DNA of 64,000 bases from Nocardia rhamnosiphila NBRC 108938 (GCF_000720425.1 NZ_JOAJ01000009.1:1-64000), one strand, 5' to 3'. Shown: positions 8,658-17,906, numbered from the stretch's first letter. Notes: generated by a model from the sequence alone, not told the origin. A program made the numbers and translations.

Positions 8658-9706
8658 CCTGCCCCCAATCGTTCGAGCCGCAACGCGGCGCCGCCCAGCC
8701 AGCGGGCGAGGTCCTTGGACTGTGAGTAGTAGCGATGCATCGAGTGGGTGACATCCACTCCGATACCGCCGTGCAGGTGGTGACATTTCTGCATGGCACG
8801 CGGAAGTTCCGCGGCCACAGTGTAGGCGAGCACGTTCAGATCGTCGTCGATCCGCTGCTGCCGCTCCGGACTCGAATCATCCTGTCCGAGAGCCCAGTTG
8901 GCCGAGACCGCGGCCACATGCAGCGTCCGGGACACCACATAGAGGTCGGCGATCTGCTGGGCCACCGCCTGGAATTCGGCGAGTGGCCGGTTGAACTGCT
9001 GCCGGGTGCCCACATGGGCGGCGGTCAATTTCACCGCACCCGAGAGCAAACCGTCGGCCGCCGCGCCGATGGCGGCGAGCGCGAACCGGTGCAGCCGCGG
9101 GCCCGCGTCCGGCAGCAGCCGGTCGGCGGGCACCTCGACCGCGTCCAGTTTCACGGAGAATTCGGCAAGTTCACCGGATACGGCCGAGGGAGCCAGGGAC
9201 AGACCCGCGGCATCCGAATCGACCACCGCGACCCCGGAATCCGTGGTCACCAGCAGCCAGCGCGCCTGATCGGCGCACGGCACGGCCACCTTGTACCCGG
9301 TGATCCGCACCTTGTCGCCGGTCACTTCGGCCTTGGTGGTGGGCTCGGTGGTCAGGGGCGCGCCGGGTTCACTGATCGCCGCGGTCAGCACCGCGCCCTC
9401 GGCGACCGCCGGGAACACCTCCGCGGCCACCGCCTCGGGCGCCGCCCCCAGCAGCGGCAGCACGCCGAAGCCCAGGGTGGGCAGCGCCGGGGCGGCCACG
9501 GCATCGGTGGCCAGCTCGGTCAGCAGCACCGATACGGCGTCGATGCCCATATCGTCGCCACCGAACTGCTCCGGTAGCGCTACCGACAGCAGGCCTGTAG
9601 CCGCTATCTTGGGCCAGAGTTCGGCGTCGCGCGCCGCCTCCCGCTCCAGTAGTCCGACGACGACCTCGGCCACCGCCTCTTGAGCCTCGTCTCGGGTGAA
9701 GTCCAC
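8648..9706 (-). CDS. fadE28: Acyl-CoA dehydrogenase ChsE1/FadE28-like
   Basis: A 352-residue, short ACAD subunit (FadE28 of M. tuberculosis is about 339). N-terminus MDFTRDEAQEAVAEVVVGLL; C-terminal QKCHHLHGGIGVDVTHSMHRY is the FadE28-type helix motif. It follows fadE34 by 26 bp and overlaps fadE29, as expected for obligate partner subunits. The usual igr-cluster leader gene cyp125 is not upstream here; fadE34 takes that place. Confidence 0.87.
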   Translation of the reverse strand: MDFTRDEAQEAVAEVVVGLLEREAARDAELWPKIAATGLLSVALPEQFGGDDMGIDAVSVLLTELATDAVAAPALPTLGFGVLPLLGAAPEAVAAEVFPAVAEGAVLTAAISEPGAPLTTEPTTKAEVTGDKVRITGYKVAVPCADQARWLLVTTDSGVAVVDSDAAGLSLAPSAVSGELAEFSVKLDAVEVPADRLLPDAGPRLHRFALAAIGAAADGLLSGAVKLTAAHVGTRQQFNRPLAEFQAVAQQIADLYVVSRTLHVAAVSANWALGQDDSSPERQQRIDDDLNVLAYTVAAELPRAMQKCHHLHGGIGVDVTHSMHRYYSQSKDLARWLGGAALRLERLGAGCS

Positions 9707-9732
9707 GTTCTGCTCTCCAGTCGTCGCACGAA

Positions 9733-11913
9733 CTAACCGGCCGCGTCGCGGGGTAGTCCCAGAATCCGCTCGGCTGCCACGGTCAACAGGATCTGCTCGG
9801 TTCCGCCCGCGATCGACAGACAGCGGGTGAGCAGGAATTCCGAGGTGTCCTCGGTGGCCCGCGCGCCGGCCGGGCCGGCCACCTCGACGGCGAACTCGGC
9901 GACCGCCTGCCGGTGCCGCACGCCCACGAGTTTGCGCACACTGCTCTGCGCGCCGGGGTCGGCGCCGGCCAGGATCCGGACCGCCGCGCGTTGTTCCAGC
10001 AGCAGCCCGGCGATGGCGTCGGCGACGAAACCGCCCAGCCGATCGTTCAGCAGCTCCGACCCGCGTCCGGTCGCCGGAAGTTTGGCGATCAGCTCCTCCA
10101 GCGCCGGCCCGATCCCGTTACCACTCATGGCGACCCGTTCGGCCGACAGCGTGGAACGGGCGATCTTCCAGCCGTTGCCCAGCGCGCCGACCACGCAGTC
10201 GTCCGGGACGAACACCCCGTCCAGGAAAACCTCGCTGAACCGGGCCTCGCCGGTGATCTGCACCAGCGGCCGGATATCGATCCCGGCACTGCGCATATCC
10301 ACCAGGAAGTAGCTGATGCCCTTGTGCTTGGGCGCGCTCGGGTCGGTGCGCGCCAGGCAGATGGCCCAGTTCGCCTCCTTGGCCAGTGAGGTCCACACCT
10401 TCTGGCCGTTGAGCACCCAGCCGCCCTCGGTGCGTTCGGCGGTGGTGCGCAGGGCGGCCAGATCCGAACCGGCCCCCGGTTCGCTGAACAGCTGGCACCA
10501 CACCACCTCACCGTGCAGGGTCGGCCAGGCGAACCGTTCGATCTGCTCGGGGGTGCCGTGCTGGAGCAGGGTCGGGATCGCCCAGCCGCCGATGGTGAGG
10601 TCGGGAACGGTCGGCCCGGCCCGGCGCAACTCCTCCGAGATCACCAATCCGGTCATCGGATCGGCGCCGCGACCGTAGGGCTGCGGCCAGTGCGGCATGA
10701 TCAGCCCCGCGTCGGCCAGCGCACCGCGCTGCTGCCCGGCCGGCAGCGCCGCGATACGCGCGACCTCGGCGGCGAGTTCATCGGTGGCCACCTCGGTATC
10801 GGTCTCACCGCCGGCCAGCGCCGCGTCGGCGAAGACCCGGTCGGCGCCGGTGGTGCGGCGTTTACCGGCCCGGGTCAGCTCGGTGACGCGGGCCCGCCAA
10901 TACGGCGCGCCGCCCAGCAGCTGGCGCAGCGCGGTCGCCCGGCGCAGGTACAGGTGGGCGTCGTGTTCCCAGGTGAAGCCGATCCCGCCGAGTACCTGGA
11001 TGCAGTCCTTCGCGGTGTCCACCGCGGCGTCCAGGCTGATGGCGGCGGCGATAGCGGCCGCGATCGGCAGTTCGGCGCCGCCGGAGTCGACCGCGGCGGC
11101 CGCGTCGGCGGCCACCGACCGGATGAGTTCGGTGCGGCACAGCATCCACGCGCAGATGTGTTTCACCGCCTGGAACGACCCGATCTGCCGCCCGAACTGC
11201 TCGCGGACTTTCGCGTAGTCGACCGCGGTCGTCAGGCACCAGCCGGTCACGCCGGCGAGTTCGGCCACGACCAGCGCGACCAGCAGGTCTTCCACCGCGT
11301 AATCGGGGGTGAACACCGCGTCCGGGTCGATCCGGACCTCGGTGCAGCGGACCCGGGCCAGCGGAGTGGTCAGGTCGAGCGGTTCCAGGGCTTCGAGTTG
11401 CAGTCCGGGCGTATCCGGGCCGAGCAGGCACCAGCGCCGGCCGTCCGCGGTGTCCACGGGCAGCAGCACCGCGGTTCCGGGCGCGGCGCCGAGTACCGAT
11501 TCCCAGCTACCGCTGAGCGTTCCGGCACCGTCGAGGACCGGCACCGCCGGTCCGCCGCCGGGCGCGGTCTCGTCCCCGGCGACCGTGTCCAGCGCGATCC
11601 CGCAGGGCTGCTCCTCCGGCAGCTGCCCGCCGGTCACCAGGCCGGCGATCGCCGTGGTCAGCAGCGGGCCGCCGACCATGTCGTGTGCTGCCTGTTCGAT
11701 GAATACGGCCAGATCGGAGACCGATCCGCCCGCGCCGCCCGCCTCCTCGGCCACCGCCACCCGGAAGATCCCGAGATCGGTAAGCGTTGCCCAGTACGTA
11801 CGCCAGAAGTCGGTCGCGTCGGCCCGCATTGTTGCAATCGGTTGTGCCGCTGCTGCCCACCCGCTCATCGACTGTTGAACGGCTTTATGCTCGTCAGTGG
11901 TGGCGATGGTCAC
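9733..11913 (-). CDS. fadE34: Double-domain acyl-CoA dehydrogenase FadE34 (ChsE3)
   Basis: A 726-residue protein made of two ACAD units. The N-terminal unit (about 1-350) has a C-terminal helix motif DCIQVLGGIGFTWEHDAHLY and the second unit (about 370-726) has WCQLFSEPGAGSDLAAL and ends with CLSIAGGTEQILLTVAAERI. FadE34 dehydrogenates the five-carbon steroid side chain in M. tuberculosis (established). The GTG at 11913 is chosen because GGAAAGG lies about 15 nt upstream and because the longer open frame to 11970 would cross the KstR box. It heads the operon and faces kstR. Confidence 0.88.
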   Translation of the reverse strand: MTIATTDEHKAVQQSMSGWAAAAQPIATMRADATDFWRTYWATLTDLGIFRVAVAEEAGGAGGSVSDLAVFIEQAAHDMVGGPLLTTAIAGLVTGGQLPEEQPCGIALDTVAGDETAPGGGPAVPVLDGAGTLSGSWESVLGAAPGTAVLLPVDTADGRRWCLLGPDTPGLQLEALEPLDLTTPLARVRCTEVRIDPDAVFTPDYAVEDLLVALVVAELAGVTGWCLTTAVDYAKVREQFGRQIGSFQAVKHICAWMLCRTELIRSVAADAAAAVDSGGAELPIAAAIAAAISLDAAVDTAKDCIQVLGGIGFTWEHDAHLYLRRATALRQLLGGAPYWRARVTELTRAGKRRTTGADRVFADAALAGGETDTEVATDELAAEVARIAALPAGQQRGALADAGLIMPHWPQPYGRGADPMTGLVISEELRRAGPTVPDLTIGGWAIPTLLQHGTPEQIERFAWPTLHGEVVWCQLFSEPGAGSDLAALRTTAERTEGGWVLNGQKVWTSLAKEANWAICLARTDPSAPKHKGISYFLVDMRSAGIDIRPLVQITGEARFSEVFLDGVFVPDDCVVGALGNGWKIARSTLSAERVAMSGNGIGPALEELIAKLPATGRGSELLNDRLGGFVADAIAGLLLEQRAAVRILAGADPGAQSSVRKLVGVRHRQAVAEFAVEVAGPAGARATEDTSEFLLTRCLSIAGGTEQILLTVAAERILGLPRDAAG

Positions 11914-11948
11914 AGTCCATACCGCCTTTCCGGCGTGACTCCCACACC

Positions 11949-11962
11949 TAGAACATGTTCTA
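11949..11962. promoter_or_regulatory. KstR operator
   Basis: TAGAACATGTTCTA is a perfect 14-bp palindrome that matches the mycobacterial KstR box (TnnAACnnGTTnnA). It lies between divergent fadE34 and kstR, 36 bp from the fadE34 GTG and 92 bp from the kstR ATG, so it probably controls both, giving autoregulation and de-repression by 3-oxo-cholestenoyl-CoA-type ligands (known for KstR). Confidence 0.88.
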
Positions 11963-12054
11963 ATATCCACGGTGGGCGGAAGTCAAGAGAAGCTCCCACC
12001 GCATCGCCGCACGCGCTGACGTCCGCGACACGTCACGGAAAGGAAGTCCACTCC

Positions 12055-12699
12055 ATGGCCAGCCCCTCCCGTTCCCAGCCCGGCGATCCGGGTGCGGCGA
12101 CAGCCGCCCCCGTCACCACGCTGCGGGAGGACGAACTGAGCTCGGCCGCGCAGCGGGAACGCCGCAAGCGAATCCTGGACGCCACCCTCGCGCTCGCCTC
12201 CAAAGGCGGCTACGACGCGGTGCAGATGCGCGCGGTCGCCGAACGCGCCGATGTCGCGGTCGGCACCCTGTACCGGTATTTCCCATCCAAGGTGCACCTG
12301 CTGGTCTCGGCGCTGGCCCGGGAGTTCGAGCAGTTCGAGGGCAAACGCAAACCGCTGGCGGGTCAGTCACCGGAGGAGCGGATGCACGCGCTGCTCTCCC
12401 AGATCACCCGGATGATGCAACGCGACCCGCTGCTCACCGAGGCCATGACCCGCGCGTTCATGTTCGCCGACGCCTCGGCCGCCGCCGAGGTGGACCGGGT
12501 CGGCAAGGTGATGGACCGGGTGTTCGCCCGCGCCATGAACGACGGCGAACCCACCGATCGCCAGCTCGCCATCGCCCGGGTCATCAGCGATGTGTGGCTG
12601 TCGAATCTGGTCGCCTGGCTCACCCGCCGCGCCTCCGCGACCGATGTCTCCGAACGGCTCGAGCTGACCGTCGATCTCCTGCTCGGTCAGCGCTCCTGA
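12055..12699 (+). CDS. kstR: TetR-family repressor KstR of sterol catabolism
   Basis: A 214-residue TetR regulator. The N-terminal HTH (about residues 40-85) includes RRKRILDATLALASKGGY, MRAVAERADVAVGTLYRYF and SKVHLLVSALAREFEQ, nearly the KstR signature. The C-terminal part (QRDPLLTEAMTRAFMFADAS) is also KstR-like. KstR represses a large cholesterol regulon and responds to steroid CoA esters (established). The ATG at 12055 has AAGGAAG 11 nt upstream. It is divergent from the sterol side-chain operon with a KstR box between. Confidence 0.92.
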   Translation: MASPSRSQPGDPGAATAAPVTTLREDELSSAAQRERRKRILDATLALASKGGYDAVQMRAVAERADVAVGTLYRYFPSKVHLLVSALAREFEQFEGKRKPLAGQSPEERMHALLSQITRMMQRDPLLTEAMTRAFMFADASAAAEVDRVGKVMDRVFARAMNDGEPTDRQLAIARVISDVWLSNLVAWLTRRASATDVSERLELTVDLLLGQRS

Positions 12700-12999
12700 C
12701 GCCTGCGCCGCCGCGCCCGGTGACCGGGCCACCGGTGGCTCGCCGACACCGGTGCGGCACGGCGATATCCAGGCGTTCGCTGCGGTGTCGCGCAAGCCCG
12801 AAAAATCTCGCAATCCGCCTCCGGCGCCGGTGAGCTCGGCCCGCGGATTCCGCGCCGGCCGGCGCCGGGCGCACCTTCACCCGCACGTCGAGCCGAGGGC
12901 ACCCGCCCACACTTCCCGCCGAATCGGATCAGCGGACGTGACACAGTATTGTCATGCGCGCCCCCTCTTAACGAAAACTCCGATCAATAGGTTGGATGT
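12700..12999. other. Intergenic region between kstR and the otsB fusion
   Basis: 300 bp without a supportable gene. A short hairpin GCCCGG-TGA-CCGGGC lies at 12715-12729, 16 nt after the kstR stop, and could act as a terminator. The last 60 bp, ending in an AT-richer TTAACGAAAACTCCGATC stretch near 12968, probably hold the promoter of the next gene. Confidence 0.4.
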
Positions 13000-15552
13000 G
13001 TGAGCGCACAGGATCTGCCACTGGAACTCCGCCGAGCGCTGTCGACGGTCGCGCGCGTCCCTCGGCTGCTCGTCGCATCGGACTACGACGGGACACTCGC
13101 TCCCATCGTCTCCGATCCGGCCAAGGCGTACCCGCACGGGGAATCCGTGCGGGCATTACGCGCGCTGGCCGGGCTGTCCGGCACCACGGCCGCGGTCATA
13201 TCCGGCAGAGCGCTGCGTGACCTCGCCGCACTCTCCCGGCTACCGGTCGAGGTGCAGCTGATCGGCAGCCACGGCTCCGAATTCGACGTGGGTTTCGTCC
13301 ACGCCATCGACAGTGACGCCAGGCAGTTGCTACGGGAAGTGGTGACCGCCCTCAACAAGATCGCCGCGGACCATCCGGGCGTCACGGTGGAGACCAAACC
13401 CGCCAGCGTCGCGCTACACGTGCGCAACGCCACCCCCGAGATCGGCCGCCGCGCCCTCGGCCAGGCCCGCCAGGGCCCGGCCTGCTGGGTCGGCGTGCAG
13501 GTCACCGAGGGCAAAGCCGTGATCGAATTGGCCGTGGTGCCGACCGACAAGGGTTCGGCCCTCAGCACGGTCCGCCATCAGGAGAGCGCGTCGGCGGCGG
13601 TGTTCTTCGGCGACGACGTCACCGACGAGAAAGCGTTCCGCGCGCTGACCGGACCGGATATCGGCATCAAGGTCGGCGAGGGCGAATCGCTGGCCAAATA
13701 CCGGGTCGACAGCACCGAGGCGGTCTCGCACGCGCTGGCCTTCCTGCTCGAAGAACGCCGCACCTGGCTGGCCGGCGCCAGCGCGCCCCGGATCGAACGG
13801 CTGACCATGATGGCCAGTCCGCGTTCGGTCGCGCTGGTCACCCCCGATGCCACCGTCACCTGGTTCTGCCATCCGGAACCGGACTCGGCCGCCGTCTTCG
13901 CCCACCTGCTGGGCGGTATGGACGCCGGGCACTTCTCCATCACCCCGCAACGGCCGGGCCTGCCCCTCTCCCAGCGATACGTCGACGGCACCATGACCGT
14001 CGAGACCCGCTGGGCGAAACTGCAGGTCACCGACTATCTTCCGCATGACGTGGACCCCGACCGCACCGATCTCACCCGGGTGATCACCGGTACGGCTCCC
14101 GCCGAGATCACCTTCGCCCCGCGCCCGGAATTCGGCCAGGTTCCGGTGTCCATCCAGGTGGAAACCGACGGCCTGCGGGTCTGGGGCACCAACGATCCGG
14201 TCGTGCTGCGCGCCCCCGGGGTGCAGTGGCAGATCCACAGCGACGGCGCACACGATTCGGCCACCGCGGTCGTGGACCCGTCCGACGGCCCGATCGTGCT
14301 GGAACTGCGTTGCGGCACACATGATCTGACGCCCGCCGCCACCGGTGAGGACGAACGGCGGCGGATCGCCGAACTTTACTGGAAAGAATGGGCGGCGACC
14401 CTCGACCTGCCCGCCCTCAAGCCCGACCTGATGAAACGGTCCGCGCTCACCCTGCGCGGGCTGGTGCACGCGCCGTCCGGATCGATCCTGGCCGCGGCCA
14501 CCACCTCGCTGCCGGAGGATATCGGCGGCGTCCGCAACTGGGACTACCGTTACTGCTGGCTGCGCGATGCCGCGCTCACCGCCAGCGCCCTGGTCTCGCT
14601 GGGCTCGCTGGGTGAGGCCGAACAGTATCTGGAATGGGTGCACCGAGTGCTGGAAACCCTGCCCGGCCCCGAACGCCTGCATCCGCTGTACACCATCTAC
14701 GGCGAAACCCTGCCACCGGAGGCCGTGATCGACCAGCTGCCCGGCTACGCCGGATCGCGGCCGGTGCGGGTCGGCAACGCGGCCAACATGCAGGTCCAGC
14801 TGGACGTCTTCGGCCCGATCGTGGACCTCATCACCAGCCTGGCCCACGCCCGGGAGAATCAGGGCACCACCGATCCGCGCAAGGTGCTGCCCGACGCCGA
14901 CTGGGAACTCGTGCACGCCATGGTCTCGGCGGTACAGCGCCGCTGGACCGAACCCGACCACGGCATCTGGGAGATCCGCGGCAACCCCCGCCACCACGTC
15001 TACTCGAAGGTGATGGGCTGGCTCACGATCGACCGGGCGCTGACCCTGGCGGAGAAGTTCGACCGCCCCGTGGACGGCGACTGGGCGCCGCTGCGCGACA
15101 CCATCGCGGCGGAGGTCAAGGCCAAGGGCTGGAACGACGAAGTGCAGTCCTACACCGCCGCCTACGACGGCACCGACCTCGACGCGGCGACCCTGCACAT
15201 CGGACTCAGCGGCCTGATCGATCCCAGCGACCCGCGGTTCGCCGCGACGGTGGTGGCCACCGAAGCCGAACTGCGCAGCGGATCCACGGTGTACCGCTAC
15301 CACCACGACGACGGCCTGCCCGGCGGCGAAGGTGGGTTCCATCTGTGCGCCGCCTGGCTGGTGGAGGCCTACCTGCTGATCGGCAAACGGTCCGACGCCG
15401 AAGCGCTGTTCGCGCAGCTGGTGGATGTGGCCGGGCCCACCGGGCTGCTCAGTGAGGAATACGACCCGGTCGCCGAACGGTCCCTGGGTAACCATCCCCA
15501 GGCCTACAGCCACCTGGGTCTGCTGCGGTGCGCGCAGTTGCTCGGGAAATAG
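13000..15552 (+). CDS. otsB: Trehalose-6-phosphate phosphatase fused to GH15 glucoamylase-like domain
   Basis: An 850-residue fusion. Residues about 20-250 are an OtsB-type HAD phosphatase: DYDGTLAPI carries the nucleophile Asp, and VFFGDDVTDEKAF is the acidic motif III/IV. Residues about 260-850 form a GH15 module with an N-terminal beta-sandwich and an (alpha/alpha)6 barrel, including GGVRNWDYRYCWLRDAAL and EGGFHLCAAWLVEAYL. OtsB makes trehalose from T6P; the GH15 part may hydrolyse trehalose or another alpha-glucoside. No otsA is adjacent. The GTG start at 13000 is weakly supported by local sequence. Confidence 0.85.
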   Translation: MSAQDLPLELRRALSTVARVPRLLVASDYDGTLAPIVSDPAKAYPHGESVRALRALAGLSGTTAAVISGRALRDLAALSRLPVEVQLIGSHGSEFDVGFVHAIDSDARQLLREVVTALNKIAADHPGVTVETKPASVALHVRNATPEIGRRALGQARQGPACWVGVQVTEGKAVIELAVVPTDKGSALSTVRHQESASAAVFFGDDVTDEKAFRALTGPDIGIKVGEGESLAKYRVDSTEAVSHALAFLLEERRTWLAGASAPRIERLTMMASPRSVALVTPDATVTWFCHPEPDSAAVFAHLLGGMDAGHFSITPQRPGLPLSQRYVDGTMTVETRWAKLQVTDYLPHDVDPDRTDLTRVITGTAPAEITFAPRPEFGQVPVSIQVETDGLRVWGTNDPVVLRAPGVQWQIHSDGAHDSATAVVDPSDGPIVLELRCGTHDLTPAATGEDERRRIAELYWKEWAATLDLPALKPDLMKRSALTLRGLVHAPSGSILAAATTSLPEDIGGVRNWDYRYCWLRDAALTASALVSLGSLGEAEQYLEWVHRVLETLPGPERLHPLYTIYGETLPPEAVIDQLPGYAGSRPVRVGNAANMQVQLDVFGPIVDLITSLAHARENQGTTDPRKVLPDADWELVHAMVSAVQRRWTEPDHGIWEIRGNPRHHVYSKVMGWLTIDRALTLAEKFDRPVDGDWAPLRDTIAAEVKAKGWNDEVQSYTAAYDGTDLDAATLHIGLSGLIDPSDPRFAATVVATEAELRSGSTVYRYHHDDGLPGGEGGFHLCAAWLVEAYLLIGKRSDAEALFAQLVDVAGPTGLLSEEYDPVAERSLGNHPQAYSHLGLLRCAQLLGK

Positions 15553-15571
15553 GGGTAATCGCTCGGTGAGC

Positions 15572-15606
15572 AAAGACGGCGGGTCGCGGATGCGGCCCGC
15601 CGTTTT
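15572..15606 (+). terminator. Rho-independent-like terminator after otsB-GH15
   Basis: ACGGCGGG (15576-15583) pairs with CCCGCCGT (15596-15603) around a 12-nt loop, with a TTTT run right after the stem. It lies 24 nt after the stop codon on the same strand. Confidence 0.7.
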
Positions 15607-15760
15607 CATGGGTTCGGGTGGATGGAGCGGGTCGACAGGCGGGCTCGCCCGCGACCATGAGAGCAGGTGGGGTCGCTCGTCAGCGCAAGACCATGCCGGC
15701 CATCTTCCGAACGTGAGAACAGGCGAAGCCCCCTCGCCAACGCAAGACATGCGGGACCCC

Positions 15761-15894
15761 CTCGCGAAGGTGCTGTGTTTTTTGGCGCCGCCTGCGGCGT
15801 CGCGGGGTTGAGGCCCCCTTGGTCTCGCCGTTTCGGCCTCGAGACTCGAGCCTTCGGCTCATGCGCTTTCGAGGCCGAAACGGCGAGACGGGCC
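15761..15894. repeat. Palindromic interspersed repeat, copy A (single arm)
   Basis: About 134 bp sharing the blocks GCGAAGGTGCTGTG, GGCGCCGCCTGCGGCG, GTTGAGGCCCCCTTGG and a large inverted repeat with the copies at 20121-20570 and 27397-27800. The stem is GTCTCGCCGTTTCGGCCTCG against its complement ending at 15890, with an inner hairpin GAGCCTTCGGCTC. It encodes no plausible protein. The surrounding 15607-15760 stretch holds nothing I recognise. Confidence 0.85.
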
Positions 15895-15977
15895 GCGTAT
15901 GGAATGGTCGCGTGGCGAGGAGTGTTAGAACTGGGCGGTCGGTTCAGAACCTCTCACCAGGGCTGCTAAAGTAAAAC

Positions 15978-15990
15978 GGAAACGATTTCC
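15978..15990. promoter_or_regulatory. Zur-like operator upstream of znuA
   Basis: GGAAACGATTTCC is an inverted repeat (GGAAA-CGA-TTTCC) that resembles the actinobacterial Zur box (TGAAAATnATTTTCA type). It ends 23 bp before the znuA GTG, where a bound repressor would block transcription. The assignment rests on similarity and context. Confidence 0.6.
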
Positions 15991-16013
15991 ATTAACCCTG
16001 GTAGGTATTTGCC

Positions 16014-16904
16014 GTGTCACCTCACTATGCCCGTAGCGCTCTGATCATCGCCGTGGGGGTGGCGGCGGCCGCGGCGCTCACCGCCTGCGGCGGGGCCGGC
16101 TCCGATTCCGGCAAACCATCGGTGGTCGCCTCGACCAATGTCTGGGCCGATATCGCGAGCACCGTAGCGGGGCCCGATGCCGACGTCTCCGCGATCATCT
16201 CCGACCCCTCCGCCGACCCGCATTCGCATGAGACCTCGGCATCGGAATCCGCGCAGCTCAGCGACGCCGATCTGGTCGTCTACAACGGTGGCCACTACGA
16301 CGAATTCGTCGCGAAGGCGATCGAGGGCCGCGGTAAGCGCACCGTCGAGGCGGTCGCTGCCCGGGACCAGGCCATCCGGGACGATTCGAACGAGCACGTC
16401 TGGTACGACATGGAAACCGTCGCCCTGGTCGCCGGACAGATCGGCGACCGCCTCGCCGAAATCGATCCCGCGCACGCCCAGAACTACACCGATCGGGCGG
16501 CGCAGTTCGCCGACCGGCTGGCACAGGTCGGCGCGGGCACCGACGCGATCGCGGCCGACCACCCCGGCATCCCGGTCCTGCAGACCGAACCGCTGGCGTA
16601 CTACCTGCTGCAGGATGCCGGTACCGTCGACCGGACGCCCCGGGACTACCAGGAGGCGATCGAGCAGGAGACCGATCCGTCGCCCGCCGCGGTCGCCGCC
16701 ACCCGCGATCTGATCGCCGGCAAGCAGGTCGCGGTCCTGATCTACAACGTGCAAACCGAGGACAAGGTGGGCCGGGATCTGCGCGATGCCGCCGTCGCCG
16801 CCGGCATTCCGGTGGTAGAGGTGACCGAAACCCTGCCGTCCGGAACGGATTTCGTAACGTGGCAGACGCAGAACGCCCAGGCGCTGGCCGACGCCATCGG
16901 CTGA
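16014..16904 (+). CDS. znuA: Zinc ABC transporter substrate-binding lipoprotein
   Basis: A 296-residue cluster A-I (ZnuA/TroA) binding protein. The signal peptide ends in the lipobox LTACGG, so it is lipid-anchored outside the membrane. Metal-ligand regions are visible: PHSHE (His in the first loop), NGGHYDEF, EHVWYDMETV and a late HPGIPVLQTE/PRDYQEAIEQETDPSP stretch. The acidic/His loop is short. The GTG at 16014 follows CTGGTAGG. It is the first gene of znuA-znuC-znuB behind a Zur-like operator. Confidence 0.88.
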   Translation: MSPHYARSALIIAVGVAAAAALTACGGAGSDSGKPSVVASTNVWADIASTVAGPDADVSAIISDPSADPHSHETSASESAQLSDADLVVYNGGHYDEFVAKAIEGRGKRTVEAVAARDQAIRDDSNEHVWYDMETVALVAGQIGDRLAEIDPAHAQNYTDRAAQFADRLAQVGAGTDAIAADHPGIPVLQTEPLAYYLLQDAGTVDRTPRDYQEAIEQETDPSPAAVAATRDLIAGKQVAVLIYNVQTEDKVGRDLRDAAVAAGIPVVEVTETLPSGTDFVTWQTQNAQALADAIG

Positions 16905-16931
16905 CGGCACCCGAGGAACGGATGGATCGAT

Positions 16932-17906
16932 ATGAGCAGCGATATCGCCTCGACAGCGCCCCGTGCCACGACGGGCGGTGACGGCAGTGTCGCGGCCGAG
17001 CGCTTCGACGACTCCGCTCGGCCCGCGCCGGAACCCGCCGTACGGCTCGAATCGGCCACTCTGGCGTTCGGCGACCGCGTCCTGTGGCGGGAACTGGATC
17101 TCAGCATCGCCCGGGGTGAGTTCATCGCGGTGCTCGGGCCGAACGGCTCCGGCAAGACATCGCTGCTCCGGGTGCTGCTCGGCCAACTGGCTTTGAGCTC
17201 GGGCAGTGCCCGGATCGCCGGCGCCGCGCCGCGCGCGGGTCACCCGGATATCGGTTACATACCGCAGCAGCGCACCATCGACGCGGGTGTGCAGTTACGC
17301 GGCGTCGATCTGGTCGGTCTCGGCGTGGACGGACACCGCTGGGGGCTGGGCCTGCGAGCGCGCGCCGAGCGCCGGCGCAAGGTCGCCGCCGCGATCGCCG
17401 ATGTCGGTGCGGAGAGGTTCGCCAGGGCCCCGCTGGAGAGCATGTCCGGCGGCGAACAGCAACGGTTGCGGGTGGCGCAGGCACTGGTCGGCGACCCCGC
17501 GGTACTGCTCTGCGACGAACCACTGCTGAGCCTCGACCTGGCCAGCCAGCAGCTGGTCTCCGGGTTGATCGACGCCCGGCGCCGCCGCCACGGCACATCG
17601 GTACTCTTCGTCACCCACGAGATCAACCCCATCCTGCCGCTGGTGGACCGGGTCCTCTACCTGGTCGGCGGGAAATTCCGGATCGGCACCCCGGACGAGG
17701 TCATGACCTCCGCGGTGCTCTCGGAGCTGTACCAGACCGAGGTCGACGTGCTGCGTGTCCGGGGCAGGCTGGTCGTGGTCGGCACCGGTGACACCATGGA
17801 CGCCCTCGGCACCGCCGGCGCCCACTGCCACGGGGAGCCGGGGACCCCGCACGCCGGTGACCCCTTGGCCGAACTCACCCAGCGAGCGGGACAGGCGAAC
17901 GGGTAG
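16932..17906 (+). CDS. znuC: Zinc ABC transporter ATP-binding protein
   Basis: A 324-residue ABC ATPase. Walker A is GPNGSGKTS, the Q-loop lies in YIPQQRT, signature MSGGEQQR, Walker B AVLLCDEPLLSLD, and the switch His is in FVTHEIN. It carries about 35 extra N-terminal residues of low complexity and a C-terminal tail with AHCHGEPGTPHAGD that might bind metal. It starts 27 bp after znuA and ends directly at the znuB ATG. Confidence 0.9.
   Translation: MSSDIASTAPRATTGGDGSVAAERFDDSARPAPEPAVRLESATLAFGDRVLWRELDLSIARGEFIAVLGPNGSGKTSLLRVLLGQLALSSGSARIAGAAPRAGHPDIGYIPQQRTIDAGVQLRGVDLVGLGVDGHRWGLGLRARAERRRKVAAAIADVGAERFARAPLESMSGGEQQRLRVAQALVGDPAVLLCDEPLLSLDLASQQLVSGLIDARRRRHGTSVLFVTHEINPILPLVDRVLYLVGGKFRIGTPDEVMTSAVLSELYQTEVDVLRVRGRLVVVGTGDTMDALGTAGAHCHGEPGTPHAGDPLAELTQRAGQANG

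Noticed and set aside
15667..15969. 100-residue ORF in the otsB-znuA gap
   Set aside because: It lies in repeat copy A and its flank; the same DNA is non-coding in the other copies.
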